DNA from: an uncultured Clostridia bacterium
GTDB lineage: Bacteria > Bacillota > Clostridia > Christensenellales > Aristaeellaceae
Direction: 5' to 3'
NCBI GenBank assembly: GCA_947631405.1
Contig: CANRLC010000002.1
Location: forward strand, 52,083-116,082
DNA: 64,000 nt
The notes below the pieces were generated by a model, which was not told where the DNA came from, ran no database searches, and worked only from the letters and a program-made list of their open reading frames with translations. A program made the position numbers and the translations under genes. Positions 18,890 through 29,168 of this stretch are shown one piece after another (position 1 is the stretch's first letter; the number at the start of each line of letters is the position of its first letter).

Positions 18890-19966
18890 ATGTCTGTGAT
18901 CCCGGAAAAGCGCTTTCTGAACCAGATTCAACAGGTCCTCGCGCGCCTGATGCAGCCGCTGTGGCTGCTGGACACCGAGGGCGCCGTGTTGCTGCCGGAG
19001 GAGAACCTCGGCAAGATCAACCTGCCGGAGTTCATGGAGCCGGGAATGCCCGTCGCCTTTGAGGGCAAGACCTTCCTGATGATCGGCATCACGCCCGAGC
19101 TGATCCTGTGCGCCGATGCACAGGGCGCCGCCACGCACGACTGCATCGTGCTGGCCGGGGCGATGGTGCAGTCGATGGGGCGCGGAGAGGCGCCCATCCA
19201 GAGCCGCTACGACGTCTACCGCCGCGTGCTGCGCGAGGAGCTGGCCGGTTCCGAGCTGGAAGCGCTCGCGCACGAGCACCAGATCGAGATGGAGCGCGAG
19301 CGCTGCGTGATGACCTTCCAGATCCTGCAGGCCGATCAGGAGACCGCCTTTAACGTCTTGGAGGCGCTGGTGCCTCGCTCGGGCGGCGACCTGCTCGTGG
19401 AGATGGACAGGCACACCGTCGTCTTCCTCAAGAGCATGGAGAATATCGAGGCGTTCGACGAACTGTATCAGCTCGCCGAGGCCATCGAGCAGACCCTGCT
19501 TGACGAGGCCGGGCGCAGCTGCGTCGTGGGCATCGGCGAGCCGAAGAAGACCTTCCCGGAGATCGGCGAGAGCTATCGCGAATCCCGCCGCGCGGTCGAG
19601 GTTGGCCGCATCTTCCTGCCGGAGGAGCACATCTACGTCTACCGTAGCCTCGTGCTGGAGCGCTTCCTGATGGACATCCCGCGCGAGATGGGCACGCGCT
19701 ATCACGGCATCCTCTTCAACCGCAAGACCGCGCGGCTCTTCAACGACGAGATGCTCCACACGATCGAGATGTTCTTCGCCAAGGATCTCAACCTTTCGGA
19801 CACCGCGCGCCAGCTCTACATCCACCGCAATACGCTGGTGTATCGCCTGGACAAGGTGCAGCGCCAGACGGGCCTCGATCTGCGCAAGTTTGACGACGCG
19901 GTCACCTTCAAGATGATGATGCTGCTGGGCAAGAGCGGCAAGGATAAGCCGCGCCCGGTGTACTGA
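18890..19966 (+). CDS. PucR/CdaR-type transcriptional regulator
   Basis: C-terminal PucR-type HTH (LNLSDTARQLYIHRNTLVYRLDKVQRQTGLDLRKFDDAVTFKMMMLL). Confidence 0.88.
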   Translation: MSVIPEKRFLNQIQQVLARLMQPLWLLDTEGAVLLPEENLGKINLPEFMEPGMPVAFEGKTFLMIGITPELILCADAQGAATHDCIVLAGAMVQSMGRGEAPIQSRYDVYRRVLREELAGSELEALAHEHQIEMERERCVMTFQILQADQETAFNVLEALVPRSGGDLLVEMDRHTVVFLKSMENIEAFDELYQLAEAIEQTLLDEAGRSCVVGIGEPKKTFPEIGESYRESRRAVEVGRIFLPEEHIYVYRSLVLERFLMDIPREMGTRYHGILFNRKTARLFNDEMLHTIEMFFAKDLNLSDTARQLYIHRNTLVYRLDKVQRQTGLDLRKFDDAVTFKMMMLLGKSGKDKPRPVY

Positions 19967-20050
19967 TCGACGACGCGCCCCTTGGGGCCGCGAACAACGG
20001 ACGCGCACGCGAGAGGAGCAGGAAAGCTGCGAGCGCTTGTGTCGCGCGGG

Positions 20051-20077
20051 AGCCGACCTTGCCGGGTCGGCTTTTTG
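20051..20077 (+). terminator. Rho-independent terminator
   Basis: AGCCGACC TTGCC GGGTCGGC TTTTTG. Confidence 0.75.
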
Positions 20078-20114
20078 TGAAACCGCCCGCGCGCGGGCAA
20101 AGGGAGGCCAACGC

Positions 20115-21353
20115 ATGAAACAAAGACATCTGCCGGGAAAGGCGCTGCTGCTCGTCGCGGCGCTTGCGCTGCTGCTGGCATCGACGCTCCCGGCGTGCAG
20201 CAAGGCGATCACCGGGCCGATGTTCAGACAACCGCAGGAGGACACGGTGACGATCACGCGCGAGGAATACGAGCGCCTGCAGCGTTACCAGAAATTGGAT
20301 CTGCTGATCGACCTCACGCAGCAGTATTATTACGAGGACGTCGACGTGGACGAGATGCTCGAGATGGCCGCCGTGGGGCTGATGAGCGGCGTGGGCGACA
20401 TCTACACCATGTACTACACCGCCGAGGAGATGGCGGATCTGAACGAGGAGACGACGGGCCGGTACGCCGGGCTGGGCATGCAGCTTCTGGCCGACACAAC
20501 GGACTACACCATCACCATCACGCGCGTCTTCAAGGGCAGCCCGGCGGAGGCGGCTGGCCTTCAATCCGGCGACAAGATCGTCTATGTGAACGACGAATAC
20601 TACTCCGCGCGCGACATCAACGCGGCGGTGAACGTGATGCGCGGCGAGCCGGGACAGCATGTGAAGGTGACGGTGCTGCGCGGCCTCGAGCAGATCGACT
20701 TTGACGTCGAGTGCCAGATCATCGACATCAACTACGTCGAGTACGAGATTCTGGACGGGAACATCGGCTATGTGATGATCTACGATTTCCTCGGCGACGC
20801 GAGCGAGGGCTTCGCCGAGGCGGTCTCCGCGTTTGAGCGCGCGGGCGTGCGCGGCATGATCATCGACCTGCGCAACAATGGCGGCGGGCTGGTGGACGCC
20901 AGCATCGAGATGGCCGACCGCATCCTGCCGGAGGGCCTCGTGGTCTCCATGCGGGACAAGGCGGGCAACGTGGAGGAGCACAAGATCGACGGCGACTATT
21001 ACGACGTGCCGATGGTCGTGCTGGTGAACGGTTACACGGCCAGCGCGTCGGAGATTCTGGCGGGCGCGATTCAAGACGACGGGGCGGGCCTGCTCGTGGG
21101 CACGCAGACGTTCGGCAAGGGCGTCGTGCAGGGCGTGATGGATCTTCAGGACGGCACCGGCGTCAAGATCACGATGGCGCAGTATTTTACCCCCAGCGGC
21201 GCGTCGATTCAGGGCGTCGGCCTCACGCCGGACGTCGAGATCGAATTAAACGAGGACGCCGTCACGCGCTACGGCATCAACAACATCCCGCGCGAAATGG
21301 ACAACCAGCTCCAAAAGGCCATCGAGCTGATCGAGCGCGGCGAGGCGAAGTGA
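20115..21353 (+). CDS. S41 family C-terminal processing peptidase (CtpA-like, PDZ domain, lipoprotein-like signal)
   Basis: LLLVAALALLLASTLPAC signal; PDZ GSPAEAAGLQSGDKIVYVND; catalytic VLVNGYTASASEILAGAIQDDGAGLLVGTQTFGKG. Confidence 0.93.
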   Translation: MKQRHLPGKALLLVAALALLLASTLPACSKAITGPMFRQPQEDTVTITREEYERLQRYQKLDLLIDLTQQYYYEDVDVDEMLEMAAVGLMSGVGDIYTMYYTAEEMADLNEETTGRYAGLGMQLLADTTDYTITITRVFKGSPAEAAGLQSGDKIVYVNDEYYSARDINAAVNVMRGEPGQHVKVTVLRGLEQIDFDVECQIIDINYVEYEILDGNIGYVMIYDFLGDASEGFAEAVSAFERAGVRGMIIDLRNNGGGLVDASIEMADRILPEGLVVSMRDKAGNVEEHKIDGDYYDVPMVVLVNGYTASASEILAGAIQDDGAGLLVGTQTFGKGVVQGVMDLQDGTGVKITMAQYFTPSGASIQGVGLTPDVEIELNEDAVTRYGINNIPREMDNQLQKAIELIERGEAK

Positions 21354-21373
21354 CGGCCCGCCGCGCGGACTCG

Positions 21374-21411
21374 AGCGCTCCGACGAGGGCAAGATCGCCG
21401 GAGCGCTTTCC
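21374..21411 (+). terminator. Putative terminator after ctpA-like gene
   Basis: AGCGCTCCG-loop-CGGAGCGCTTTCC. Confidence 0.45.
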
Positions 21412-21495
21412 ATACGGGAGGGGCGCGGAATGCGAATGAACGCAAAGATCGGGTGCGGCCGCCTTGACGCATATGATTGATAGGAGACGTTACAT

Positions 21496-22272
21496 ATGGA
21501 TGCTTTGGAGAATTTGCTTCAAAGATTTGTTGCCCAAAGTCAGGAGATATTGGGAAATCATCTGGTTGGGATCTATCTTCACGGCTCCGCTGCAATGGGA
21601 TGCTTTCATTGGGCAAAAAGCGACATTGATTTGCTGGTTGTCGTAAATGAAACCGTGCCAAACGACATCAAACGCCGCTTCATGGATAGGGTTATAGCGT
21701 TAAATGCGGCCGCGCCCCCAAAGGGAATTGAGATGAGCGTTGTAAAAAGAGAGGTCTGTAATCCGTTTGTCTATCCGACGCCCTTCGAACTGCACTTCTC
21801 GGTCGCGCATTTGCAGTGGTATAAAGCCGATCCTCTGGATTATATCGACAAGATGAAGGGAACGGATAAAGACTTGGCGGCGCATTTTACGGTGATCGTT
21901 CACAGGGGAAAATGCCTTTATGGAAGCGCCATCGAGGATGTCTTTGGAGCGGTCGGCAAAGAGGACTACTTTGATAGCATCTGGAGCGATATTGAGCATG
22001 CCGAAACGGAAATCATGGATAACCCAACGTACATGATTCTGAACCTGTGCAGAGTATTGGCGTATCAAAGAGAAGGGCTTATCCTGTCGAAGCAGGAAGG
22101 CGGCCGCTGGGGAATGGACAACCTCCCCCAAGGGCATCGGGCTTTGATCGCACAGGCGCTGGATGACTATGCTTCAAATCCATCGGCAGCATGGGATGAA
22201 GATCAGGCGCGTGCTTTTGCCGCAACGATGATCGCGCAGATCAGGGACGAGTCCATTCCGGCCTGTCGCTGA
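21496..22272 (+). CDS. Aminoglycoside nucleotidyltransferase-like protein (ANT(3'')/ANT(9)-type with DUF4111-like C-terminus)
   Basis: Nucleotidyltransferase motif LHGSAAMGCFHWAKSDIDLLVVV plus C-terminal NLCRVLAYQREGLILSKQEGGRWGM. Confidence 0.8.
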   Translation: MDALENLLQRFVAQSQEILGNHLVGIYLHGSAAMGCFHWAKSDIDLLVVVNETVPNDIKRRFMDRVIALNAAAPPKGIEMSVVKREVCNPFVYPTPFELHFSVAHLQWYKADPLDYIDKMKGTDKDLAAHFTVIVHRGKCLYGSAIEDVFGAVGKEDYFDSIWSDIEHAETEIMDNPTYMILNLCRVLAYQREGLILSKQEGGRWGMDNLPQGHRALIAQALDDYASNPSAAWDEDQARAFAATMIAQIRDESIPACR

Positions 22273-22311
22273 ATGCCCGTCAGCGCAATCGCCATCTGAG
22301 AAAGGATCGCT

Positions 22312-22788
22312 ATGAAGATCAGAAGGTTTGAGGAAAAGGACGCGGCGGAGGTCTCCGCGTTGATCGCGACGACGCTCCGGACGTCGAATATCAAGGATTA
22401 TTCGGTGGAATACATCGAAAACGACATCAAGGTCTTGCAGCCGCAAAACATTTTGGAGCGCGCGAGCTGGATGCATTTTTATGTGGTTTGCGAGGACGAA
22501 AGGATCGTCGGATGCGGCGCGATCGGCCCCTTCTGGGGGAAAACCGACGAGAGCAGTTTGTTCACGATCTTTGTCCTGCCCGAATATCAGGGACGGGGAA
22601 TCGGCAGGAAGATCATCCAAACGCTCGAAGAGGATGAGTATTTTTTGAGGGCAAAGCGGACGGAGATCCCCGCTTCGATCACAGCCGTGCCCTTCTATCG
22701 CAAGATGGGTTACGAGTATAAAAACGGGATCGCCGCGCCGGATGATGAAGGGCTGCTGCGGCTGGAGAAGTTTCGGTCGACGAATTAA
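22312..22788 (+). CDS. GNAT family N-acetyltransferase
   Basis: MKIRRFEEKDAAEVSALI...FVLPEYQGRGIGRKIIQTLE...AVPFYRKMGYEYK. Confidence 0.9.
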   Translation: MKIRRFEEKDAAEVSALIATTLRTSNIKDYSVEYIENDIKVLQPQNILERASWMHFYVVCEDERIVGCGAIGPFWGKTDESSLFTIFVLPEYQGRGIGRKIIQTLEEDEYFLRAKRTEIPASITAVPFYRKMGYEYKNGIAAPDDEGLLRLEKFRSTN

Positions 22789-22819
22789 GGCGGTCAGTCG
22801 GGATGAAGGAGAGACGGGC

Positions 22820-23344
22820 ATGGTCTATTACGATGAAGATGGAATCGTCATTCGGGATTTGCAGCGCAGCGACGCGCAGATCATCACGGATGAGGAGATC
22901 GCGCAGGGCTGGGATGCGACGATAGACAAATACAAAATGCGGCTCAGGCATCAGGCCGAGGGCAAAGCGATCGCGCTGGTCGCCGAATGGAACGGGCGCG
23001 TTGCCGGATATATCAACGTCTATCCCGATTGCAAGTGCGGCGCGTATGCGAATCGCGGCTATGCCGAGATCGTCGATTTCGGCGTGCTGGAAAAATACAG
23101 ACGCAGAGGCATTGGCGGCAGGCTCATGGATATTGCGGAGCAGATCGCGTCCTCCTATTCGGACGTGGTCACCCTCGGCGTGGGGCTGCATAGCGGGTAC
23201 GGAAGCGCCCAGAGAATGTATGTCAAGCGAGGATACATTCCGGACGGGAGCGGCGTCTGGTATCAGGGCCAAGTTTGCGAGCCGTATCGCAAGTGCCGCA
23301 ACGACGACGATCTCGTACTGTATTTGGCGAAACGAATAAAGTAA
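22820..23344 (+). CDS. GNAT family N-acetyltransferase
   Basis: IVDFGVLEKYRRRGIGGRLMDIAEQIA...SAQRMYVKRGYIPDG. Confidence 0.88.
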   Translation: MVYYDEDGIVIRDLQRSDAQIITDEEIAQGWDATIDKYKMRLRHQAEGKAIALVAEWNGRVAGYINVYPDCKCGAYANRGYAEIVDFGVLEKYRRRGIGGRLMDIAEQIASSYSDVVTLGVGLHSGYGSAQRMYVKRGYIPDGSGVWYQGQVCEPYRKCRNDDDLVLYLAKRIK

Positions 23345-23404
23345 ATCCCCGCGTGTCTGTGAGACGGCAAAGGCGGCAAATCGGGATTTGTGGAGGTAAT
23401 ATTT

Positions 23405-23878
23405 ATGGAAATTATAACATACAGTGAGAACTATAAGGATGAAATTATATCACTTATTCTTGGAATACAAAACGATGAAGCCGGAATCAATTTGTCGCTT
23501 CAAGAACAGCCGGATTTACTCGATATAAGTCAAAGCTATCAGCGAAATGGTGGAGAATTTTGGATTGCATTAAATGATGGTAAGGTAATTGGTACGATTG
23601 GTCTTATGAAAAAGGAACAGAGGTGTGCTATTCTAAAAAAGTTTTTTGTAAAAAAAGAGTTTCGTTCACAGAAGGTGGGGTTAGCTTTATATAATGAGCT
23701 TTTGACGTTTGCCAAGAGCTTGGATATTCAACATATCATATTAGATACTCCTTCTGTTGCGCTTGCATCTCATAAATTTTATCAGAAAGCTGGATTTCAC
23801 AGAATTAGTATAGAGGAATTGCCTGTACCATATTCATATCCTGACAGGAACAGCATTATTTATATGTTAAATCTATAA
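23405..23878 (+). CDS. GNAT/MarR-associated-type N-acetyltransferase, strongly AT-rich
   Basis: FFVKKEFRSQKVGLALYNELLTFAKS...ASHKFYQKAGFHRIS; GGAGGT RBS at ~23392. Confidence 0.88.
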   Translation: MEIITYSENYKDEIISLILGIQNDEAGINLSLQEQPDLLDISQSYQRNGGEFWIALNDGKVIGTIGLMKKEQRCAILKKFFVKKEFRSQKVGLALYNELLTFAKSLDIQHIILDTPSVALASHKFYQKAGFHRISIEELPVPYSYPDRNSIIYMLNL

Positions 23879-24016
23879 CTTCCCGTTTACACATTTTCCA
23901 AAACGCGCGGTTTTCGCCATGCTTCCAACTGCCCAAGCAAAGGGATGGTGAAACGCCGCGACTTATGCTATAATACATGGCGACATGTACATGTGCGCGA
24001 AGGGAGGCGAGGCAGC

Positions 24017-25063
24017 TTGCGCAAGGTGAGCGTGATCGTTCCGGTCTATCAGGTCGAAGCGTACCTGTCCCGGTGCCTCGACAGCCTCCTTTCGCAGACC
24101 TATTCCGACTTTGAACTGATCCTCGTGGACGACGGCTCGCGCGACGGCTCCGCGGAGATCATGCGCCGCTACGCCGGGCGGGACGCGCGCATCGTCGAGG
24201 TACACAAGGAAAACGGCGGCCTGTCCTCCGCGCGCAACGCGGGGCTGGACGCGGCGCAGGGGGAGTACGTCGCCTTTGTGGACTCGGACGACTATGTGGA
24301 GCCGACGCTGCTCGCCGATACCGTGGCGCTCGCGGAGAAGACGCGCGCACAGCTCGTCGTCTTCAACTACGACCGGGTGGACGAGCGGGGCGCGGGCGGC
24401 GGTGCGGCGCTGTCGATGGCGGACGAGACGATCGACGTGCGCGGCCGCGCGCTGGCCGAATACTACTGGCGCTACCTGCTGCCGTATCGCCACGGGCACG
24501 AGGCGTGGTGCAAGCTCTGGCGGCGGGACGTGATCGAGCAGCACGGCCTGCGCTTTGCGCCCAACGACGAGATCTTCGCCGAGGACGCGCTTTTTACCAC
24601 CCAGTACCTCATGCACGCGGACGCCGTCGCGGCGAAGAACGCCGTGTACGTTCACTACCTCCAGCGCGCGGATTCGATCATGGGCATGCGCAAGCCGCGC
24701 CTGTGCCTGCGGCTGACGACGCTGGCCATCCGCCTGTACGCTTACGCAAAGGCGTGCGGCCGGCTGGGCGACATCCGAAACGCGCTGGCGATGTTTTGCT
24801 ACGACAAGCTGATCTGCAAGGGCATCAAGCTCGACGAGAGCGAGGAGGGCGCGGTAAGGGCGCTCGCCTCGCTCTGCGGCGACGAGACGCTGTGCGCGCT
24901 GCTGCGCGATCTGCTGGGGGTGGGGCCGCTGGCGGAATACACGCTGCGCACCGGGCGCGGGCTGCGCAGCCAGGCGACGGGGCGGCTCTTCGCGTTGCGC
25001 CTGCTGCGCGGGGATGCGCGCGGCGCGGCGGCGCTGATTCGGGAACGGGGGAGGGAGCCGTGA
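24017..25063 (+). CDS. Glycosyltransferase family 2 (TTG start)
   Basis: VSVIVPVYQVEAYLSRCLDSLLSQTYSDFELILVDDGSRDGS...FVDSDDYV. Confidence 0.93.
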   Translation: MRKVSVIVPVYQVEAYLSRCLDSLLSQTYSDFELILVDDGSRDGSAEIMRRYAGRDARIVEVHKENGGLSSARNAGLDAAQGEYVAFVDSDDYVEPTLLADTVALAEKTRAQLVVFNYDRVDERGAGGGAALSMADETIDVRGRALAEYYWRYLLPYRHGHEAWCKLWRRDVIEQHGLRFAPNDEIFAEDALFTTQYLMHADAVAAKNAVYVHYLQRADSIMGMRKPRLCLRLTTLAIRLYAYAKACGRLGDIRNALAMFCYDKLICKGIKLDESEEGAVRALASLCGDETLCALLRDLLGVGPLAEYTLRTGRGLRSQATGRLFALRLLRGDARGAAALIRERGREP

Positions 25064-26082
25064 GACTGAGCGTGATCGTTCCCTGCTACAACGCCGAGGC
25101 GACGCTGGGGGACTGCGTCTCCTCGCTGCTTTCGCAGGACATGGCGGACTTTGAGGCGATCCTGATCGACGACGGCTCCACGGACGGCACCGCCGGGGAG
25201 ATCGCGCGCTGGGCCGCGCGGGATGCGCGGGTGCGAGCGATCTCCCAACGCAACGCGGGCGTCTCCGCCGCGCGCAACGCGGGGCTTGCCGCGGCCCGCG
25301 GGGAATGGGTGACCTTTGTGGACGCGGACGACCTGCTGCCGCCCGGCGCGTTTCGCGCGCTCCTCGCGGCGGCGACGGAGGACGTCGATCTCGTCGTGGG
25401 CGCACACGAGACGTTTGGCGAAGACGGCGCGCGGAAGACCGTGCGCCCGGATACGCGCTGGCCGCGCCTTTCGGGCGAGGCGCGCCGACGCGCCGTCGCG
25501 CTGCGGCTGATCGAGGGCGACAGCGTGCTCAACATCATGTGCGGCAAGCTGGCCCGCCGCGAGATGATCGAGCGGGAGGGCCTTCGCCTCGCGCCGCAGG
25601 TGGCCGTGGCGGAGGACGCGCTGTTCAATCTTGAGGCGGCGCTGCTCGCGCGCGGCGTCGCCTATGTGGATGCGGTCGTCTACCGCTACCGCATGCGCGC
25701 GGACTCTGCGACGCACACGCAGGGCGAGGAGACGTTCCCCGTCCACGAGCCGTGGTTTGCGGCGATGCGGGAGATGCTCTCCCGGCGCGGCGAGCTGGAA
25801 AGGTACTTCCCGGCGTTTCTTGACAGCGTGGCGCTGCGCCTGTACAAGGACGGCGGCGTAGCGGGCGTCGTGCGGGGCTTTAACCGCCGCGCGCTGCCCG
25901 TCTTGCAGGTGGAGACGTTGCGGCGGGAGGCGCTCTCCCCGTATGGGCGGCTGCTTCGCGGACTCTGCCTGCGCGGGCTGTATCCAGCCGCCTATCCGCT
26001 GATCTATCCCGCGCAGGTCGCGCGCCGCAAGCTCACGGAGGCGGCGAATCGCCTGCGCGCGGGAAAGGAGCGCGCCGTATGA
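25060..26082 (+). CDS. Glycosyltransferase family 2 (GTG start)
   Basis: LSVIVPCYNAEATLGDCVSSLLSQDMADFEAILIDDGSTDGTAG...FVDADDLL. Confidence 0.93.
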   Translation: MRLSVIVPCYNAEATLGDCVSSLLSQDMADFEAILIDDGSTDGTAGEIARWAARDARVRAISQRNAGVSAARNAGLAAARGEWVTFVDADDLLPPGAFRALLAAATEDVDLVVGAHETFGEDGARKTVRPDTRWPRLSGEARRRAVALRLIEGDSVLNIMCGKLARREMIEREGLRLAPQVAVAEDALFNLEAALLARGVAYVDAVVYRYRMRADSATHTQGEETFPVHEPWFAAMREMLSRRGELERYFPAFLDSVALRLYKDGGVAGVVRGFNRRALPVLQVETLRREALSPYGRLLRGLCLRGLYPAAYPLIYPAQVARRKLTEAANRLRAGKERAV

Positions 26083-26996
26083 AGCCGACGGTCAGCGTCG
26101 TGATGCCGTGCTACCAGTGCGAGGCGACCGTCCGGCGGACGGTCTTGAGCGTACAGGCGCAGACGTTTGAGGATTGGGAGCTGATCGCCGTGGACGACGG
26201 CTCTGCCGACGGCACGGCGGCGATCCTCGCGGAGCTTTCCGCACGGGAGCCGCGCCTGCGCGTGCTGCGGCAGGAAAACCGGGGCGTCTCCGCCGCGCGC
26301 AACGCGGGGATCGAGGCGGCGCGGGGGGAATGGCTCGCGTTTGTGGACGCGGACGACACGCTTCCGCCGGACGCGCTGCGCGCGCTGCTCTCGCTGCAGG
26401 GGGACGGCGCGGACGTGCTCTGCGGCGCGTGCGAGCTGGCGCAGGGCGGCAAAAGCACGCTGCTTCTGAGCGCGCATGGGGACAAGCGCGCGATGCTGGA
26501 GAGCCTCGTGCGCACGGACAGCGCGCTGCACCACATGGTCGCCAAGCTCTACCGCGTCTCGCTCGTGCGGGCGCGCGGCCTGCGCGTCCCGGAGGACGTC
26601 AAGGTCGGCGAGGACGTGCTCTTTAACCTGCGGGCGTGCGTCGCCTCCGGCGCGTGGCGGGTGTGCGACGAAAACGTCTATCGCTACGAGTTCCGCGCGG
26701 ATTCCGCGATGGGACGCGCCCGGCGCGACGTCTACCGCGCGAGCGGGCCGCTGCTCGCGGGCGTGGGGCGCTTCCTGCGGGAGAACGATTTGCAAACCGC
26801 GCTCTTTCGCGCGCATCTGGATCTCTATCTGCGCACGCTGCGCGCCGACCGCGGCCGCCTGCGCGCGGCGCTATCCATGCGGGAGGCGGCCCGCGAGGTG
26901 ACGCGGGGCGTGCGCCCCGGCGAACTCCCGCTCAAGCAGCGGGCTTACTATCTCGCGCTGCGCGTCTGCCCACCGCTTTCCTACTTCATCCCGTGA
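26079..26996 (+). CDS. Glycosyltransferase family 2
   Basis: VSVVMPCYQCEATVRRTVLSVQAQTFEDWELIAVDDGSADGTA...FVDADDTL; ATGA overlap with previous gene. Confidence 0.93.
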   Translation: MKPTVSVVMPCYQCEATVRRTVLSVQAQTFEDWELIAVDDGSADGTAAILAELSAREPRLRVLRQENRGVSAARNAGIEAARGEWLAFVDADDTLPPDALRALLSLQGDGADVLCGACELAQGGKSTLLLSAHGDKRAMLESLVRTDSALHHMVAKLYRVSLVRARGLRVPEDVKVGEDVLFNLRACVASGAWRVCDENVYRYEFRADSAMGRARRDVYRASGPLLAGVGRFLRENDLQTALFRAHLDLYLRTLRADRGRLRAALSMREAAREVTRGVRPGELPLKQRAYYLALRVCPPLSYFIP

Positions 26997-27012
26997 CGCT
27001 TTGGAGGTACAC

Positions 27013-27996
27013 ATGATCGTCAGACCCGACGTCAGCGTGATCGTGCCCTGCTACAACGCCGACCGCTATCTGAGCGTATGCATGGAGAGCTTGCGCGCCC
27101 AGCGCGCGCCGGAGGCGGAGTTTCTGCTGATCGACGACGGCTCCACCGACGCGACCGGGGCGATGCTCGACGCCTTCGCCCGGCAGGAGCCGCGCGCGCG
27201 GGTGACGCACACGCGCAACGCGGGCGTGTCGGCGGCGCGCAATCTGGGCCTCACAATGGCGCAGGGGCGCTATATCGCCTTTGTGGACGCGGACGACGCG
27301 CTGGAGGAGGAGAGCCTGATCCGGCTCCACCAGCTCGCCGTGCGCAGCGGCGCGCAGATCACCTCCGCCAATCACACACTCTTTGACATGACGCGCGGCC
27401 GGCGCGTTCCGGTCAACATCGAACCCGTCGTGCAGCAGCCCCTGGAGATCGCGCGCGAGATCATCCACATGCACCGCATCTACAACAACCTCTGGAACAA
27501 GCTCTACGACCGCGAGCTGTTCGAGGGCGGCATGACGCTCGACGAGGACGTGCGCATCGGCGAGGACGCGCTGCTCAACCTGCGGCTGTACCTGCGCGCG
27601 CGGCACGTCGAGCATTTGCAGGAATCGACCTACGTCTACCGCGTCCACCGCCACTCGGCGATGGCGACGATCTCCGGCTACAGCGAGGCGCACCAGCCGA
27701 TGCTGCGCGGCATGAACCGCATCCTGCTGGAGGAGGGCGTCAAGGAGCTGTACTTCAGGGATTACCTGCAAAGCTGCGTCTGGATCGACGAAAAGGAAAA
27801 GGGCATCCGCGCGTGCATGCGCGGCTTCAACGACGGCATCCGCCCGCTGGCGCTGGACGGCATCGACCCGTCGCGCATCCCCCAAAAGGACGCGCGGCTC
27901 TACCGCCTCGTGGCGCGCGGCGGATTCCCGGCCTTCTATCTGGCCGCGCGGGTCTGGGAAAAGCTGACGGGCAGAAGATGGGGGATACGCCGATGA
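27013..27996 (+). CDS. Glycosyltransferase family 2
   Basis: VSVIVPCYNADRYLSVCMESLRAQRAPEAEFLLIDDGSTDATG...FVDADDAL. Confidence 0.93.
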   Translation: MIVRPDVSVIVPCYNADRYLSVCMESLRAQRAPEAEFLLIDDGSTDATGAMLDAFARQEPRARVTHTRNAGVSAARNLGLTMAQGRYIAFVDADDALEEESLIRLHQLAVRSGAQITSANHTLFDMTRGRRVPVNIEPVVQQPLEIAREIIHMHRIYNNLWNKLYDRELFEGGMTLDEDVRIGEDALLNLRLYLRARHVEHLQESTYVYRVHRHSAMATISGYSEAHQPMLRGMNRILLEEGVKELYFRDYLQSCVWIDEKEKGIRACMRGFNDGIRPLALDGIDPSRIPQKDARLYRLVARGGFPAFYLAARVWEKLTGRRWGIRR

Positions 27997-29168
27997 AGCG
28001 CGTGCTGCTCTACAACCACGGCGGGTGCGAAAACCGCGGCTGCGAGGCCATCGTGCGCGCCACGTCGCGCCTGTTTGCAAGGGCGGGCGCGCGCTGCGCG
28101 CTCGCCAGCGACCAGCCCGCTTTCGACCGCGCCGCGTCCCTGCCGGACGTCGAGCGCGTGATCGCCTCGACGATCGCGCCCGTGAGCGTGCGCAGGCTCG
28201 TCAACTCGGTGGGCTTCAGGCTCGGCATGCCGCGCGAGCACGAGGTCGCGCGCAAGTACGCGCCCGTGATCGCGCAGGGCGCGCGCAGCGACGTCTGCCT
28301 CTCCATCGGCGGGGACACCTATTGCTACGGGCCGCAGGAACACCTCGCGGTCGTCAACGCGCGGCTCGCGGGCAAGGGCAAGCCGCTCGTGCTCTGGGGC
28401 TGCTCCGTGGAGCCGGACGTGCTGCGCGGCGAGGCGCTATGCGATCTTCGGCGCTATCGCCTGCTGGTGGCGCGCGAGTCGATCACCGAGGCGGCGCTGC
28501 GGGATGCGGGCCTGCCCGCCGCGCGCTGCTGCGACCCGGCCTTCTTCCTGCCGCGCGAGGAGACCGCGCTGCCGGAGGCTTTCGCGCCGGGGAAGACCGT
28601 CGGCGTCAACGTCAGCCCGCTCATCCTCGCGCGCGCGCCGCAGGCGCAGGCCGCGCTCGCGGCGTTCGAGGGGCTGATTCGCCACATTTTGGATACGAGC
28701 GGCGACGCCGTCGCGCTCATCGCGCACGTCGCGTGGGCGCATGACGACGACCGCGCGGCGCTCTCGGCGCTCAAGGCGCGCTTTGCGGACGAGCCGCGCG
28801 TCTTTGCGCTGCCGGACGGCCTGAACGCCCCGCAATTAAAGGGCGCGATCGCTCGCCTGCGCGCGCTGGTCACGGCGCGCACGCACGCGTCGATCGCGGC
28901 CTATTCCTCCTGCGTGCCGGCGCTGGTGATCGGCTATTCGGTCAAGGCGCGCGGCATCGCGCGCGATCTGTTCGGCCGCGAGGAGGGGCATCTGCTCCCG
29001 GCGCAGGAGCTGCGCGCGGCGGACGAGCTGATCGCCGCCTACGACGCGATGATCGCGCGCGAGGCGCAGGAGCGCGCGTTTTTGCGCGAGCGGCTGCCCG
29101 CATACACGGCGGGCATGGAGGACATGGTGCGGCGGGTGCTTTCGCTCGCCGGGGAGGACGCGCGATGA
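27993..29168 (+). CDS. Polysaccharide pyruvyl transferase family protein
   Basis: MKRVLLYNHGGCENRGCEAIVRAT...SIGGDTYCYGP...LVLWGCSVEP...VTARTHASIAAYSSCVPALVIGYSVKARGIARDL. Confidence 0.88.
   Translation: MKRVLLYNHGGCENRGCEAIVRATSRLFARAGARCALASDQPAFDRAASLPDVERVIASTIAPVSVRRLVNSVGFRLGMPREHEVARKYAPVIAQGARSDVCLSIGGDTYCYGPQEHLAVVNARLAGKGKPLVLWGCSVEPDVLRGEALCDLRRYRLLVARESITEAALRDAGLPAARCCDPAFFLPREETALPEAFAPGKTVGVNVSPLILARAPQAQAALAAFEGLIRHILDTSGDAVALIAHVAWAHDDDRAALSALKARFADEPRVFALPDGLNAPQLKGAIARLRALVTARTHASIAAYSSCVPALVIGYSVKARGIARDLFGREEGHLLPAQELRAADELIAAYDAMIAREAQERAFLRERLPAYTAGMEDMVRRVLSLAGEDAR

Noticed and set aside
24017-27996. Artefactual assembly duplication of glycosyltransferases
   Set aside because: The four GT2 proteins share motifs but differ substantially throughout and keep distinct gene junctions, so they are genuine paralogues.
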